Shown piece by piece: positions 51,290 through 59,567 of a DNA stretch of 64,000 bases. The notes under the pieces were generated by a model, which saw only the letters and a program-made list of their open reading frames with translations, was not told where the DNA came from and made no database searches. The stretch comes from Rhizobium leguminosarum (lineage in GTDB: Bacteria > Pseudomonadota > Alphaproteobacteria > Rhizobiales > Rhizobiaceae): the NCBI RefSeq assembly GCF_004123835.1, contig NZ_MZMU01000019.1, forward strand, positions 1 through 64,000. Direction: 5' to 3'. Numbering within the stretch: position 1 is the stretch's first letter; each line of letters begins with the position of its first letter. Position numbers and translations under genes: made by a program.

Positions 51290-51589
51290 ATGTTGATCAC
51301 CACACTCGGGGCAGCCGTGATTTCGATCGCTGCCGGGGCTTCCATCCGCGCCTGGGCTTTCGCAATTTTTGCAATCCTGGTGGCAATCGGCTTCGGCGGC
51401 GTGGCTTTCGCCGACGGGTCTTCCGTGATCGCGGCCATGCTCTCCGGCATCGCCATCCTCGTGCTCATGGAAATCGGCTATCTGGCAGGCGTGTTCCTGT
51501 CGGGGCTTTTGCGGCGCAGTGCCAGGCTGCGCGAAAACAATTCCGTTGCAGATAGCGTCGCGACCACCAGCGAGCGCCCGCAAGGCTGA
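51290..51589 (+). CDS. Small membrane protein, paralogue 2
   Basis: 99 residues from ATG 51290 (ggaaggggga upstream); the frame extending to 51212 is unsupported. Three hydrophobic helices and a polar C-terminal tail (RRSARLRENNSVADSVATT). It shares ISIAAGA-S-IRA-W-AFAIFA and a SERPQG-type end with paralogue 1 at 46314. No recognised family. It sits inside the exopolysaccharide locus, convergent with the Wzy-like gene. Confidence 0.78.
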   Translation: MLITTLGAAVISIAAGASIRAWAFAIFAILVAIGFGGVAFADGSSVIAAMLSGIAILVLMEIGYLAGVFLSGLLRRSARLRENNSVADSVATTSERPQG

Positions 51590-51777
51590 TGTCGACATAA
51601 AACCTACAGCATAGCCTTCCGCGACTGCCCTCGCAGGACGGCGTTTGTCCGATGGACTGCTTTGATAGGCGATCCTTGAAAGATGCGGTGCGGCCGGCCG
51701 GCTTCGGCCCAATGCGGGCACGCCGATGGCTCGACGAGATTGCCATCCCGCGCCGTGGCGGAGTTCCAAAGCGGGCG

Positions 51778-53244
51778 TCATCGTGTTGAAAACATCGGCG
51801 CTCTCATCAGAGATGTCGATGTCTCCAGCGGGGTTCGATTAGCGAGCGATCGGGTCGCGCGCCGGGGAGAGGTATTGGTTGCCAGGCAGCCGGCCGCCAG
51901 ACCTGCCGTGGTGCTGAACAGCAAGCCGAGATCCGTGCCGCTCCCCGATATCGCCGCCGAGGCGACCTGCGCGATGGATGCCATGACCGCAGCGTTTCCG
52001 ATCGCGTGCGTCTCCCGATCGCCTGACATGTGCCGGCCGGAGGCCCGCGCAAGGCTGTACAGGAAGGCGGCGAAGAGAAGAGTGCCGGTCAATCCGACAT
52101 TGGAGAGCAACGCAGCGATAAAACTCGAGGCCCGAACCGTACCGAGCCCGGCGCCGAAGGTGGCGGTATCGACGAATGCGATCAATGCCAGTGTATTCCA
52201 GGCGGTGCGCTCTTCACCGGATTGCGATTGGAGCTTGTCCGACAAGGTGGTGCTCATCAGGCCGGCGATGGAATTCCACGCATCGGGGACAAGGCTGAGT
52301 GCGACGATGACGCAGGGAATCAAAAACAGCGTGATCACCAGGAAAGTCACATGCGGGGTCTTGGCGGGGCCGCTGATCAGTCGTTTCAGGCAAAACAGAA
52401 CGAACATGCAGACAACGAAAATGCCGGCAATATAGGCGGTTGTCGATGTGCAGAGGACGATCGTCGGGCCGATGAAAAGCGTTGCAAGTCCTGCCATACG
52501 GCTTTGGACGCGCTCCAGCCAGAGCAGAAGCGTGAAGGAAAAATAGGCTAATGCGACTGCGCCATAAGTGCTTGCTTCGGGGAACGGGCCGACGATGCGT
52601 TTGAAGCCGCTGATCGTCTCGGCCGTATGCATCGTATAGTTCGCGTTTCTGATGACATCGAGCAGGTAGGACTGGTCGGTCAGGAATGTTCCGATATCAA
52701 TCAATGCCAGGGTAAAACATGCGATCGAGGCGACGATTAACTGCAGTGCGATGAAACGGGCATAGCCGAGCCTGGCAAGCCCCGAGACGACGGCAAAGCA
52801 GGCGAGGTCGCCGAGCAGATAGACAGACTGGCTGAGATTGGACGAACCCGGCGACAGGGGAGCGGCCACTGTCGACATCATGCCCGTGGTGTCTCGTGCA
52901 GAGGAGTAGACGAGGGTCGCACCTGCAAAGATGCGCGGCAAAAAGAAAGACGATGCCACCGAAAACAGGATGTAGGCGGCAAACCAGAAACCGGGACCCG
53001 GATAGGCCATGCTGGCGAGCGTCGCCTGTGTTTGAGCCGGGCGCAACAGGGCGGCCACCACGAGAAAAAGTACGAGAAGATGGCTTGGCTGGATGCTGCT
53101 GCCGCCGAGCGCGGGCAATTGCAGAGCCGCTGCCGCTCCGAGCAGCGTCGACAGGCAAAGGGTCGTGATCGCAAAACGCGCCCCGTTGACCATGCTGAGC
53201 AGGCCAAGTAGCAGAACGATGAAGCCGATCGGTTCTATCGACAT
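51778..53244 (-). CDS. Wzy-like O-antigen/exopolysaccharide polymerase
   Basis: 488 residues with about ten to twelve membrane helices and a larger periplasmic loop in the middle (about 110-140: RIFAGATLVYSS...TTGMMSTVAAPLSP). A second part, GPFPEASTYGAVALAYFSF and GAGLGTVRASSFIAALLSNVG, matches the Wzy_C-like region of polymerases. The C-terminal ~40 residues are polar and unconserved. Together with the Wzx, ExoF-like and Wzc-like genes it completes a Wzx/Wzy-dependent pathway. Family resemblance in Wzy proteins is always weak, so the call rests partly on context. Confidence 0.75.
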   Translation of the reverse strand: MSIEPIGFIVLLLGLLSMVNGARFAITTLCLSTLLGAAAALQLPALGGSSIQPSHLLVLFLVVAALLRPAQTQATLASMAYPGPGFWFAAYILFSVASSFFLPRIFAGATLVYSSARDTTGMMSTVAAPLSPGSSNLSQSVYLLGDLACFAVVSGLARLGYARFIALQLIVASIACFTLALIDIGTFLTDQSYLLDVIRNANYTMHTAETISGFKRIVGPFPEASTYGAVALAYFSFTLLLWLERVQSRMAGLATLFIGPTIVLCTSTTAYIAGIFVVCMFVLFCLKRLISGPAKTPHVTFLVITLFLIPCVIVALSLVPDAWNSIAGLMSTTLSDKLQSQSGEERTAWNTLALIAFVDTATFGAGLGTVRASSFIAALLSNVGLTGTLLFAAFLYSLARASGRHMSGDRETHAIGNAAVMASIAQVASAAISGSGTDLGLLFSTTAGLAAGCLATNTSPRRATRSLANRTPLETSTSLMRAPMFSTR

Positions 53245-53366
53245 GCTTCAGATCCCGATCCGGACGGAGCAGCGGAGGCATCGGGTTTGCCGAAAAGCGG
53301 CATCCACCTTCCGACGCAATGCCGAGGCGAAAGCCGCCAGCTGTCGTTAATGGTCACGACCGCCCC

Positions 53367-54752
53367 CTAATTCGATCCCGTCTGGGATATCCAGCCGGGA
53401 GCCGTCTGATTGTCGCCTGCTACATCAGATAGCGGGACTGCCGAGCTTTGCTGCTGTGGCGCGGACTGCAGCTGCAGCGTAGGCGACGGCGTCTGGAGAT
53501 CCGTGTCGATGCCGATTTCGACGACATCATGCGGCCGCAAGCTGGTCGTCTCGTCCGCCTCGATGTTGCGATAAGTGCCATCGTCGTTGCGGCGCACGAT
53601 CCTGTAGTTCTTCTGCGCTCTACCAAGACCCGGCATGTCCGTATTCATCTGGGCGAGTTGAGCGCTGTAGCCAGCCTGTTCGCCCAGGAGCTGGGCCACC
53701 TGAATGTCGATTGCCGCCCTGCCGATCGCGAGATTGACCTGGTTGAGCAGCTCCTGGTTTTCGCTGTTCTGCCGGTTGACGATATTGATCTTCGAGCGAT
53801 CGGCTTCGCTGAGCCCCTGGCGAGCCGTGGTCAGGGCGACCTCGAGATCGATCAGAGTGCCTTGTGCATCCGCGACGCCGCGGTCGACCGTGACCTGCCG
53901 GGAATTGCTGACCAGGCCCTTGCTCACCAGGCTGTTGACATTATCCAGTTCCTTTTGCGCAAGGTCGATCTGCCGCTTTTGCGAATTGATCTTGGCCTCG
54001 AGTGATTGGACCTGCTGGCCGTAGAGACGGGCGAGGTCGCTCGCCGCTTCGATCTGGCTTTCGATATCGACGCGTCGCAGCCGCATCAGGTTCAATTCCT
54101 GCGCCTTCAGCTTGTCCACATCGGGTGTTCCGGCGAGTTCGGCAGGGATCTCGAAACTCTGTTCGCCGGCGATCTCGGCGCGCAACCGCGCCTGGCGCAT
54201 CAGAAGATCGCGCCGGTTGAGAATGGCCGTTCGGTAGGCGCCGGCAGCCTGAATCCGGTCGCGCTCGAAGACGGTATTTTCCTCGCGCTCCCGAAGGAAG
54301 CCGCCGGCGATGCTGACGGCCTTCATGACCGTCATATCGGCCTCAAAAGCATAGCGCCCGGGGGTCTGCACGGTCCCGGTTACGAAGATCGGCGCATGCT
54401 GGGCAATTTCCACGGCGATGAACGGCTTTCCCGGCAGTTCGGCCTTTTCGGAGAGCGCAGTGGCGATCGCATCGGAAACCTGCTCCGTCGTCTTGCCGAT
54501 CGCCTGCACTTGGCCGGCGATCGGAATCGCCAGATTACCGGCATCGTCGACTGTATATGTTCCGCCGAGGGCTTCCCAGCTGGCATACCGGGAATCTGAC
54601 GATCGCCATTCGACGACACGCAGTCTCACCTGATCTTCCGGCACGAGGGTGTAGTTTTCCGCATGGGCGACGCTCCAGCCGGTCACGCCGGAAAATACCA
54701 GCAAGGCAAGGGCGATGGAGATGAGGCGACCGGACAAGGATGTGCGCTGCAT
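53367..54752 (-). CDS. ExoF/Wza-like polysaccharide export protein
   Basis: 461 residues. Signal peptide about 1-31 (ending AHAEN). Poly_export domain YTLVPEDQVRLRVVEWRSSD...YTVDDAGNLAIPIAGQVQAIG, then an SLBB-like part (APIFVTGTVQTPGRYAFEADMT). A long coiled-coil region (about 200-345) follows, rich in Gln, Ala and Leu, and then a second beta-type segment (IEADETTSLRPHDVVEIGI). The coiled-coil insertion is the ExoF feature rather than Wza's. It probably forms the periplasmic/outer-membrane conduit. GGAG lies 9 nt before ATG 54752. It is the last gene of the operon with the GT2 and Wzc-like genes. Confidence 0.85.
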   Translation of the reverse strand: MQRTSLSGRLISIALALLVFSGVTGWSVAHAENYTLVPEDQVRLRVVEWRSSDSRYASWEALGGTYTVDDAGNLAIPIAGQVQAIGKTTEQVSDAIATALSEKAELPGKPFIAVEIAQHAPIFVTGTVQTPGRYAFEADMTVMKAVSIAGGFLREREENTVFERDRIQAAGAYRTAILNRRDLLMRQARLRAEIAGEQSFEIPAELAGTPDVDKLKAQELNLMRLRRVDIESQIEAASDLARLYGQQVQSLEAKINSQKRQIDLAQKELDNVNSLVSKGLVSNSRQVTVDRGVADAQGTLIDLEVALTTARQGLSEADRSKINIVNRQNSENQELLNQVNLAIGRAAIDIQVAQLLGEQAGYSAQLAQMNTDMPGLGRAQKNYRIVRRNDDGTYRNIEADETTSLRPHDVVEIGIDTDLQTPSPTLQLQSAPQQQSSAVPLSDVAGDNQTAPGWISQTGSN

Positions 54753-54758
54753 TGTCTG

Positions 54759-55781
54759 CTATCTCCGTTTCGTTGCGATCGACGGCGAAGGCATCTCGCG
54801 CGGCGCGGGATTGCCGAATTCCAGGATGCGGGACGGAGAGGCGCGGCCGACAAGAAGATCGGATAGCGCCAGCAAATTGCCGTTCAAGCGTCCCCATCGG
54901 TCGATCAAGCGGTCATTGAATAATAGGCCCCGCGTATTCGCCAGGATGTTGCGGCCGATCTGTGCGACAGCACGGCCCTTCGACATCGTGCCCTTCCGGA
55001 TCAGGTAGACAGGATTGGCAACTTGCGAATAGCCGAGTCTTCGGCCGGGCTGGCGCCCGGATCGGACGCCGAGATGCACGCCGCGAGCGCCTTCGACACG
55101 CACGGACCTGCCGTAGCGGGCGATGGACCGGCTGAAATCGACATCTTCGAGCCAGCCGTAGAGCGGCAGCTGTTCATCGAAGGCCAGCGCGTGCTGGACA
55201 ACGGGTGAAAGGCGAACCGCCATGTTGCATCCGTAGGCGTTATAAACGTCCGCCACATGCCCAGCCCTTTCGCCCGCAGTTTCAAGAACCTGCAGGGCCT
55301 TTGACATGCTGAGGCCGCCATCGAGGATGCCGTCGGCGAGGACTTCGCCGGTGGCGATCGCCACGTCGGGGTTTGCCGCAAAGACAGCCGCCATCCGCGA
55401 CAGGAAGGTCGCGGCTGGAATGAAGTCGTCATCCAGGAAGATCAGAATATCCGTATCGGCGGCGGCGGCCTGGATGATCCTGTTGCGCTGGGAGGTCAGG
55501 CCACGGCTGCCGACGATGACTTCCACATCGAGGCGGTCGGCGAGGCCGGCGGCATCGTCGATCACGGGCACGCAGACGATCAGCCGCTCGGCCTGGTCCG
55601 GCAGGGCGGTGAGATAATCGACGGTCTCCTTGAGTATCGAGGGGCGGCCCGCCGAAGCAATCCCGACAGCCATTCGCAATGGGCGGCGCGCGCGGCCCGC
55701 CATGGCTTCAGCGCCGCAAGGAACAGGCGCCGGTCCGATCGGGCTGTCCTGCCTGGTTGCTTCTGCCGAAGGTGAAGTCAT
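54759..55781 (-). CDS. Glycosyltransferase family 2 protein
   Basis: 340 residues. The core starts RMAVGIASAGRPSILKETVD at about residue 36, with the metal site ILIFLDDDFIPAA near 125 and the acceptor-side ED in LYGWLEDVDFSRSI. There is no membrane helix, so it is a peripheral inner-membrane or cytosolic enzyme building the repeat unit. Its ATG overlaps the Wzc-like stop (ATGA), and the export gene follows 6 nt downstream, making a tight co-polymerase / transferase / exporter operon. Confidence 0.88.
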   Translation of the reverse strand: MTSPSAEATRQDSPIGPAPVPCGAEAMAGRARRPLRMAVGIASAGRPSILKETVDYLTALPDQAERLIVCVPVIDDAAGLADRLDVEVIVGSRGLTSQRNRIIQAAAADTDILIFLDDDFIPAATFLSRMAAVFAANPDVAIATGEVLADGILDGGLSMSKALQVLETAGERAGHVADVYNAYGCNMAVRLSPVVQHALAFDEQLPLYGWLEDVDFSRSIARYGRSVRVEGARGVHLGVRSGRQPGRRLGYSQVANPVYLIRKGTMSKGRAVAQIGRNILANTRGLLFNDRLIDRWGRLNGNLLALSDLLVGRASPSRILEFGNPAPREMPSPSIATKRR

Positions 55782-57541
55782 GACTGTATTCTCTTCGGTG
55801 CGTGGTTGATGATTGCGCCGAGGATCTCCGCGCCGACATTCCGCAGGGTCTCGATGACGTGCATGGTATCGTCGATCGAGGTGTGCCCGTGCGAGGTGAC
55901 CACGAGGACACCGTCCAGTTCCGGCGCGATCGCATTGGCATCCGGCGAAGCAGAGAATGCGGAAATGTCGACGAATATGGCGTCGAACTCCTTTTTCAGG
56001 TCGGCGAAGCTCAACTGCGTGCGGCGGGAACTGAGGCGAATGGCCGGCGTCACCGCTTCGACTTTGCCGAGGGGTAGGAATTTCAGCGTCGGGGTGATGG
56101 GCAATGCCGCCGTCTGGATCAGTTCGCCATTGTCGAGAACATCGACGAGGCCTTTGGAACTATGGGGCGCGATCGATTTGCTGAGCGACGATTTCTGCGC
56201 AGCCGCATCGATCAGCAGCGTCTGCGCTCCTGATATCGACGAGAGCACCGCAAGTTCGCATGCTATGGTCGATGCCCCGCTGCCGGGATTGACGGCGACG
56301 ATTCCAATGACGACCCGGCGTTTGCGCCGAAGACCAACAACCGTCGCGCTCAGCTCCGCCATGCCTGGAATAACAGGATAGGCGGCTGCGGTGCCGCTGC
56401 TGCCGGTACCGGCGGCGGGGAAACGCGCAGAGTGACCATTGCGGGTCCTCGATGTCGCCAGCAAAGTGACAAAGGGAAGCCCGCCGGCTTCCGCGATCTG
56501 ATGGGGCCGGACGATTCGGCGATCGCCGGCGTGCCTTATCATGGCGAGTGCGAAGCCGACCCCAAGACCAACCGCCGCCGCAAAGGCGATGATGAGCGTG
56601 CTGCGTGGTCTGGCTTTCGAAAGAGGCAGGGTGGCCCGAGAGACGATCGTGGCATCCGACACCGGGTAGGTGATGCGCTGCTTGGCTTCGGTCAGCTGAT
56701 TCAAGGTATTTTCATAAAGGGTGCGGCGGGCGTCAGTCGCGCTCTGCAGCTCCGCAAGCTTGAACTGATCGCGCGGATTGCTCGTGAAGCTGGCCAGGGC
56801 ACTGGCAGCTTCGGCCAGTCCGCGCTGCTGCTCGCTTACGAACCTGGTCAGCCATTCGCTGTATTGCCGGGACGCATTGGCCTTCATCGCGATATTCTTC
56901 TGGATATACTGCCTGGCCAGCGTGTCGGCGATGTCGACGGCCTGCTGCGGGGTCGACGCCGCAGCCGATATCTCGATGATCGTCGAACTCCCGATCCGGC
57001 GAACTCCCATCATATTCAGCAGCGTGGCGACCGCCCGATCATGGATCCGCCCGTCCTCGATCTGCTGTTGCGGCTGTGCGTCACGCGGTCCTGGGCCTGC
57101 CGCTTCCTGCGACGCCGTATCCGGTTCGGAAGAAACCCCCATCAACCAGTTCTTTGCCCTATCCTGCAGCGAAGGCGTCTGATCGACAAAGTTAGGATCG
57201 GTATCGAGACCAAGTGCCGTTACCGTTCCACCGACGACATCGCTGGATTTGGCGATCTCCAACTGTCCCTCGATGAACGCGTCTTCCGCGAAAGCCCTCT
57301 GTGCTTCGGAGCCGCTGACCTGGGGGACGATCACAAGTTGCGTGTTGGCAACGAATGTCGGTTCGGCGGTCAGCACGTAGCTCCCTGCCATTACGAGGAA
57401 AGCGAAAGTCGTCGCCGCAATCCACAGCCAGCGCATTCTGAGAAAGAAGAGCATATCCCGCAAGGTGAGCGGCGAATTCCCGCCGGTGGCTGCGGCAGGC
57501 AGAATCGGAGAAACACCGCTGAAGATCGTGCTTGAGGTCAT
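55778..57541 (-). CDS. Wzc/ExoP-like chain-length protein, degenerate kinase
   Basis: 587 residues. Layout: first membrane helix ~37-57, periplasmic Wzz domain with coiled coil (about 60-300), second helix ~320-342 (STLIIAFAAAVGLGVGFALAMI), then a cytoplasmic BY-kinase-like domain. That domain keeps the fold but not the active site: Walker A reads NPGSGAST at 418-425, with Ala where the catalytic Lys belongs. Walker A' is LLIDAAAQ instead of the usual LLIDADLR form. D525 of Walker B remains (AIFVDIS). The C-terminus ends HAPKRIQS with no Tyr cluster. Chain-length control without tyrosine kinase activity is inferred. Confidence 0.88.
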   Translation of the reverse strand: MTSSTIFSGVSPILPAAATGGNSPLTLRDMLFFLRMRWLWIAATTFAFLVMAGSYVLTAEPTFVANTQLVIVPQVSGSEAQRAFAEDAFIEGQLEIAKSSDVVGGTVTALGLDTDPNFVDQTPSLQDRAKNWLMGVSSEPDTASQEAAGPGPRDAQPQQQIEDGRIHDRAVATLLNMMGVRRIGSSTIIEISAAASTPQQAVDIADTLARQYIQKNIAMKANASRQYSEWLTRFVSEQQRGLAEAASALASFTSNPRDQFKLAELQSATDARRTLYENTLNQLTEAKQRITYPVSDATIVSRATLPLSKARPRSTLIIAFAAAVGLGVGFALAMIRHAGDRRIVRPHQIAEAGGLPFVTLLATSRTRNGHSARFPAAGTGSSGTAAAYPVIPGMAELSATVVGLRRKRRVVIGIVAVNPGSGASTIACELAVLSSISGAQTLLIDAAAQKSSLSKSIAPHSSKGLVDVLDNGELIQTAALPITPTLKFLPLGKVEAVTPAIRLSSRRTQLSFADLKKEFDAIFVDISAFSASPDANAIAPELDGVLVVTSHGHTSIDDTMHVIETLRNVGAEILGAIINHAPKRIQS

Positions 57542-57659
57542 GTCGTCCTAATCCAAAATGGCGAGATCACGGAGTAACCAAGTAGTGGTAGCTTGGAGGG
57601 ACGGGGGAGTAGCGTGTCTTCCGATTCCAGGCATGATCGGCGGCTCTCCCCATGAATGC

Positions 57660-58361
57660 TCAATACGAGCCGCGCTGCGAAAACAGAGCGGGAATGGTCT
57701 TGGCAATGATGATGAAGTCCCGGCCGAGCGACCAGTTGTTGAGATAGTGAACGTCGAGGGAAACCCGGTACTCGTAGCTGACATCATTGCGCCCGCTGGT
57801 CTGCCAGTGACCGGTCAGGCCCGGGCGGACGGCCATGTAGGCCCATATATGCTCGCCGTAGCGCGGCAATTCCTCGGCCGTGATCGGTCGGGGGCCGACG
57901 AGGCTCATGTCGCCACGCACGATATTGATCAGTTGAGGAAGCTCGTCGATACTCGACCGCCTGAGGATATCACCGACGGCCGTGATCCTCGGATCGTCCT
58001 TCAGCTTGCGTGTCTCTTCCCATTCGCTTCGCGCAGCCGGGTTGTTTTGCAGCAATTCGGCAAGCTGAGCACTGGCATCGGTCTTCATCGTGCGAAACTT
58101 GAGGCATCCGAACGGTGCTCCGCCGACGCCGATGCGCGTATGGGAATAGAAGACCGGGCCGCGGTCGCTCATCTTCACGATCATTGCGACGATCAACAGA
58201 AGCGGGGAAAGCAGGATCAGTGCCGTGACTGCGATGACAAGGTCTAGCGCGCGCTTCGACGATCTGCCTGCCGCGCGAGGCCGGGACGAATGGAGATCGC
58301 CGCCTTTCGCGGACCGTCCGACACGCGACCAAGCCTCGAAACTATGTGCTTCCCATGTCAT
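57660..58361 (-). CDS. Priming sugar-phosphate transferase (full length)
   Basis: 233 residues from ATG 58361 (GGAG, 8 nt); a second ATG at 58379 is less well placed. PF02397-type bacterial sugar transferase: helix SKRALDLVIAVTALILLSPL, GPVFYSHTRIGVGG, FGCLKFRTMKTDA, LKDDPRITAVGDILRRSS, IDELPQLINI, MSLVGPRPITAEELPRYGEH and RPGLTGHWQTSGRNDVSY. All expected motifs are present. It starts repeat-unit assembly by loading hexose-1-phosphate on undecaprenyl phosphate. It is divergent from a Crp-type regulator and is the intact paralogue of 46760. Confidence 0.92.
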   Translation of the reverse strand: MTWEAHSFEAWSRVGRSAKGGDLHSSRPRAAGRSSKRALDLVIAVTALILLSPLLLIVAMIVKMSDRGPVFYSHTRIGVGGAPFGCLKFRTMKTDASAQLAELLQNNPAARSEWEETRKLKDDPRITAVGDILRRSSIDELPQLINIVRGDMSLVGPRPITAEELPRYGEHIWAYMAVRPGLTGHWQTSGRNDVSYEYRVSLDVHYLNNWSLGRDFIIIAKTIPALFSQRGSY

Positions 58362-58829
58362 CGGTGGTCTCCAAAACATTCCGATTAAGAACCGTTCAAA
58401 GTTTGCTGCGCCGCACTCTGGTTGTCTGTTACCAAGGTCATAATCCTTAACAAATTCTTTATGCTACTAACGGGCAATCGAGAATTCGGAGTACACCTTG
58501 ATGGCCTTATATTCATTTAAAACGACAATCTAATCTAGTTCGTGGTGATTATCCGCTGATGCTTGTCTATCAGTTTTGATATCATCATTTCGATTATTGC
58601 CGCTTTTTATTCAGTAAGCCATTTTAATAGGCATTCATTTTCGATCGCGTGGCGGGTTTTTTGGCTTCCTTGAGATTTTGAGTCCTTTTACGGTGTATAT
58701 TTTGTTTTAAAGTTAAATATATACTTTATCTTTGCGTCATATCTCCGTGATGTTATTTGACTCTCATATTAAGACAATATAAATGATGCAGTGCAGCATT
58801 GCCTATGGTTATCGAGTGGAGTTATGCGC
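58362..58829. other. AT-rich divergent intergenic, unit 2
   Basis: 468 bp, AT-rich, between the sugar-phosphate transferase and the second Crp-type regulator. It carries the 43-bp conserved block at its left side and long A/T stretches (58680-58760) before the regulator. No gene is seen. Confidence 0.6.
58423..58465. promoter_or_regulatory. Conserved 43-bp block, copy 2
   Basis: The block begins TGTCTGTTACC and contains ACCAAGGT (58431-58438), then TCATAATC and AAATTC. It matches 47480-47522 at about 35 of 43 positions, at the same distance from the leftward sugar-phosphate transferase start (62 bp). The flanking sequences are not alike, which points to selection on this block. Confidence 0.7.
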
Positions 58830-59567
58830 ATGGATGGGGCGACACACGCATCAGATCGCAGGGCCGGCATCGGCAAGGCGGCGGTATCGGCTAACGGCGG
58901 CATTCATCTGAACAGCCGCATCGTCATCGACGACGAATTCCTTTCCTGCCGGTCGAGCGTCCGGCGTTTCCGGCGCGGCGAGATCATCGCCGGGGCCGGC
59001 GTCCTCGTCGATACGTTCGCGCGCGTTCATTCGGGGGTGGTCAGCGCAAGCACGATGCTGCCCGACGGCAGGGAATTCATCGTCGAGATCATTCCGAAAT
59101 CCGGCCTCATCGGCGAGCTCGAAGTTCTGCGCAGGCAGACATTGAGCCTCGAATACCGCGCCGGTTCCGCCTGCGAACTGCATTTCTTCGAAGGCCGGCT
59201 GCTGCGCGACATGTACGCCAGCGATCCCTGCTTTCGCGAAAAGGTCTTCTCCAGGGCGCTGGCGCGTATTTCAGAGCTTGAACTTCGGATCATTGCGAAT
59301 GCGGCATCGAGCCTGCAATCGAGGCTGGCCAGCACGCTGCTGCGGCTCTCCACTGTTTATGGAAAAGATGCGGCAAACAGCGGCGACGAACTGATCATCT
59401 CGCAAAATGATCTGGCCGCGACGCTGCCGGCGTCCCGCGAGAAGGTCAATCAATGCCTGCGGCGCCTGCGGGAAGGCAAGATCATCGACGGGGGCCAGGG
59501 CAAGATCCGCATCCTCAACCGCAAGGCGTTGGAGGCCTGTGCCAACGGCGCGGTTTCGGTGAAGTGA
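58830..59567 (+). CDS. Crp/Fnr-family regulator, paralogue 2
   Basis: 245 residues from ATG 58830, chosen because GGAG lies 8 nt upstream exactly as in paralogue 1. cNMP-fold domain FRRGEIIAGAGVLVDTFA...GREFIVEIIPKSGLIGELEVL and winged helix ISQNDLAATLPASREKVNQCL. The two regulators are similar over their whole length, with divergent N-terminal ~40 residues. No FNR-type N-terminal Cys cluster. Its stop overlaps the next start by one base (TGATG), so the regulator and two glycosyltransferases are co-translated, an unusual coupling. Confidence 0.9.
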   Translation: MDGATHASDRRAGIGKAAVSANGGIHLNSRIVIDDEFLSCRSSVRRFRRGEIIAGAGVLVDTFARVHSGVVSASTMLPDGREFIVEIIPKSGLIGELEVLRRQTLSLEYRAGSACELHFFEGRLLRDMYASDPCFREKVFSRALARISELELRIIANAASSLQSRLASTLLRLSTVYGKDAANSGDELIISQNDLAATLPASREKVNQCLRRLREGKIIDGGQGKIRILNRKALEACANGAVSVK

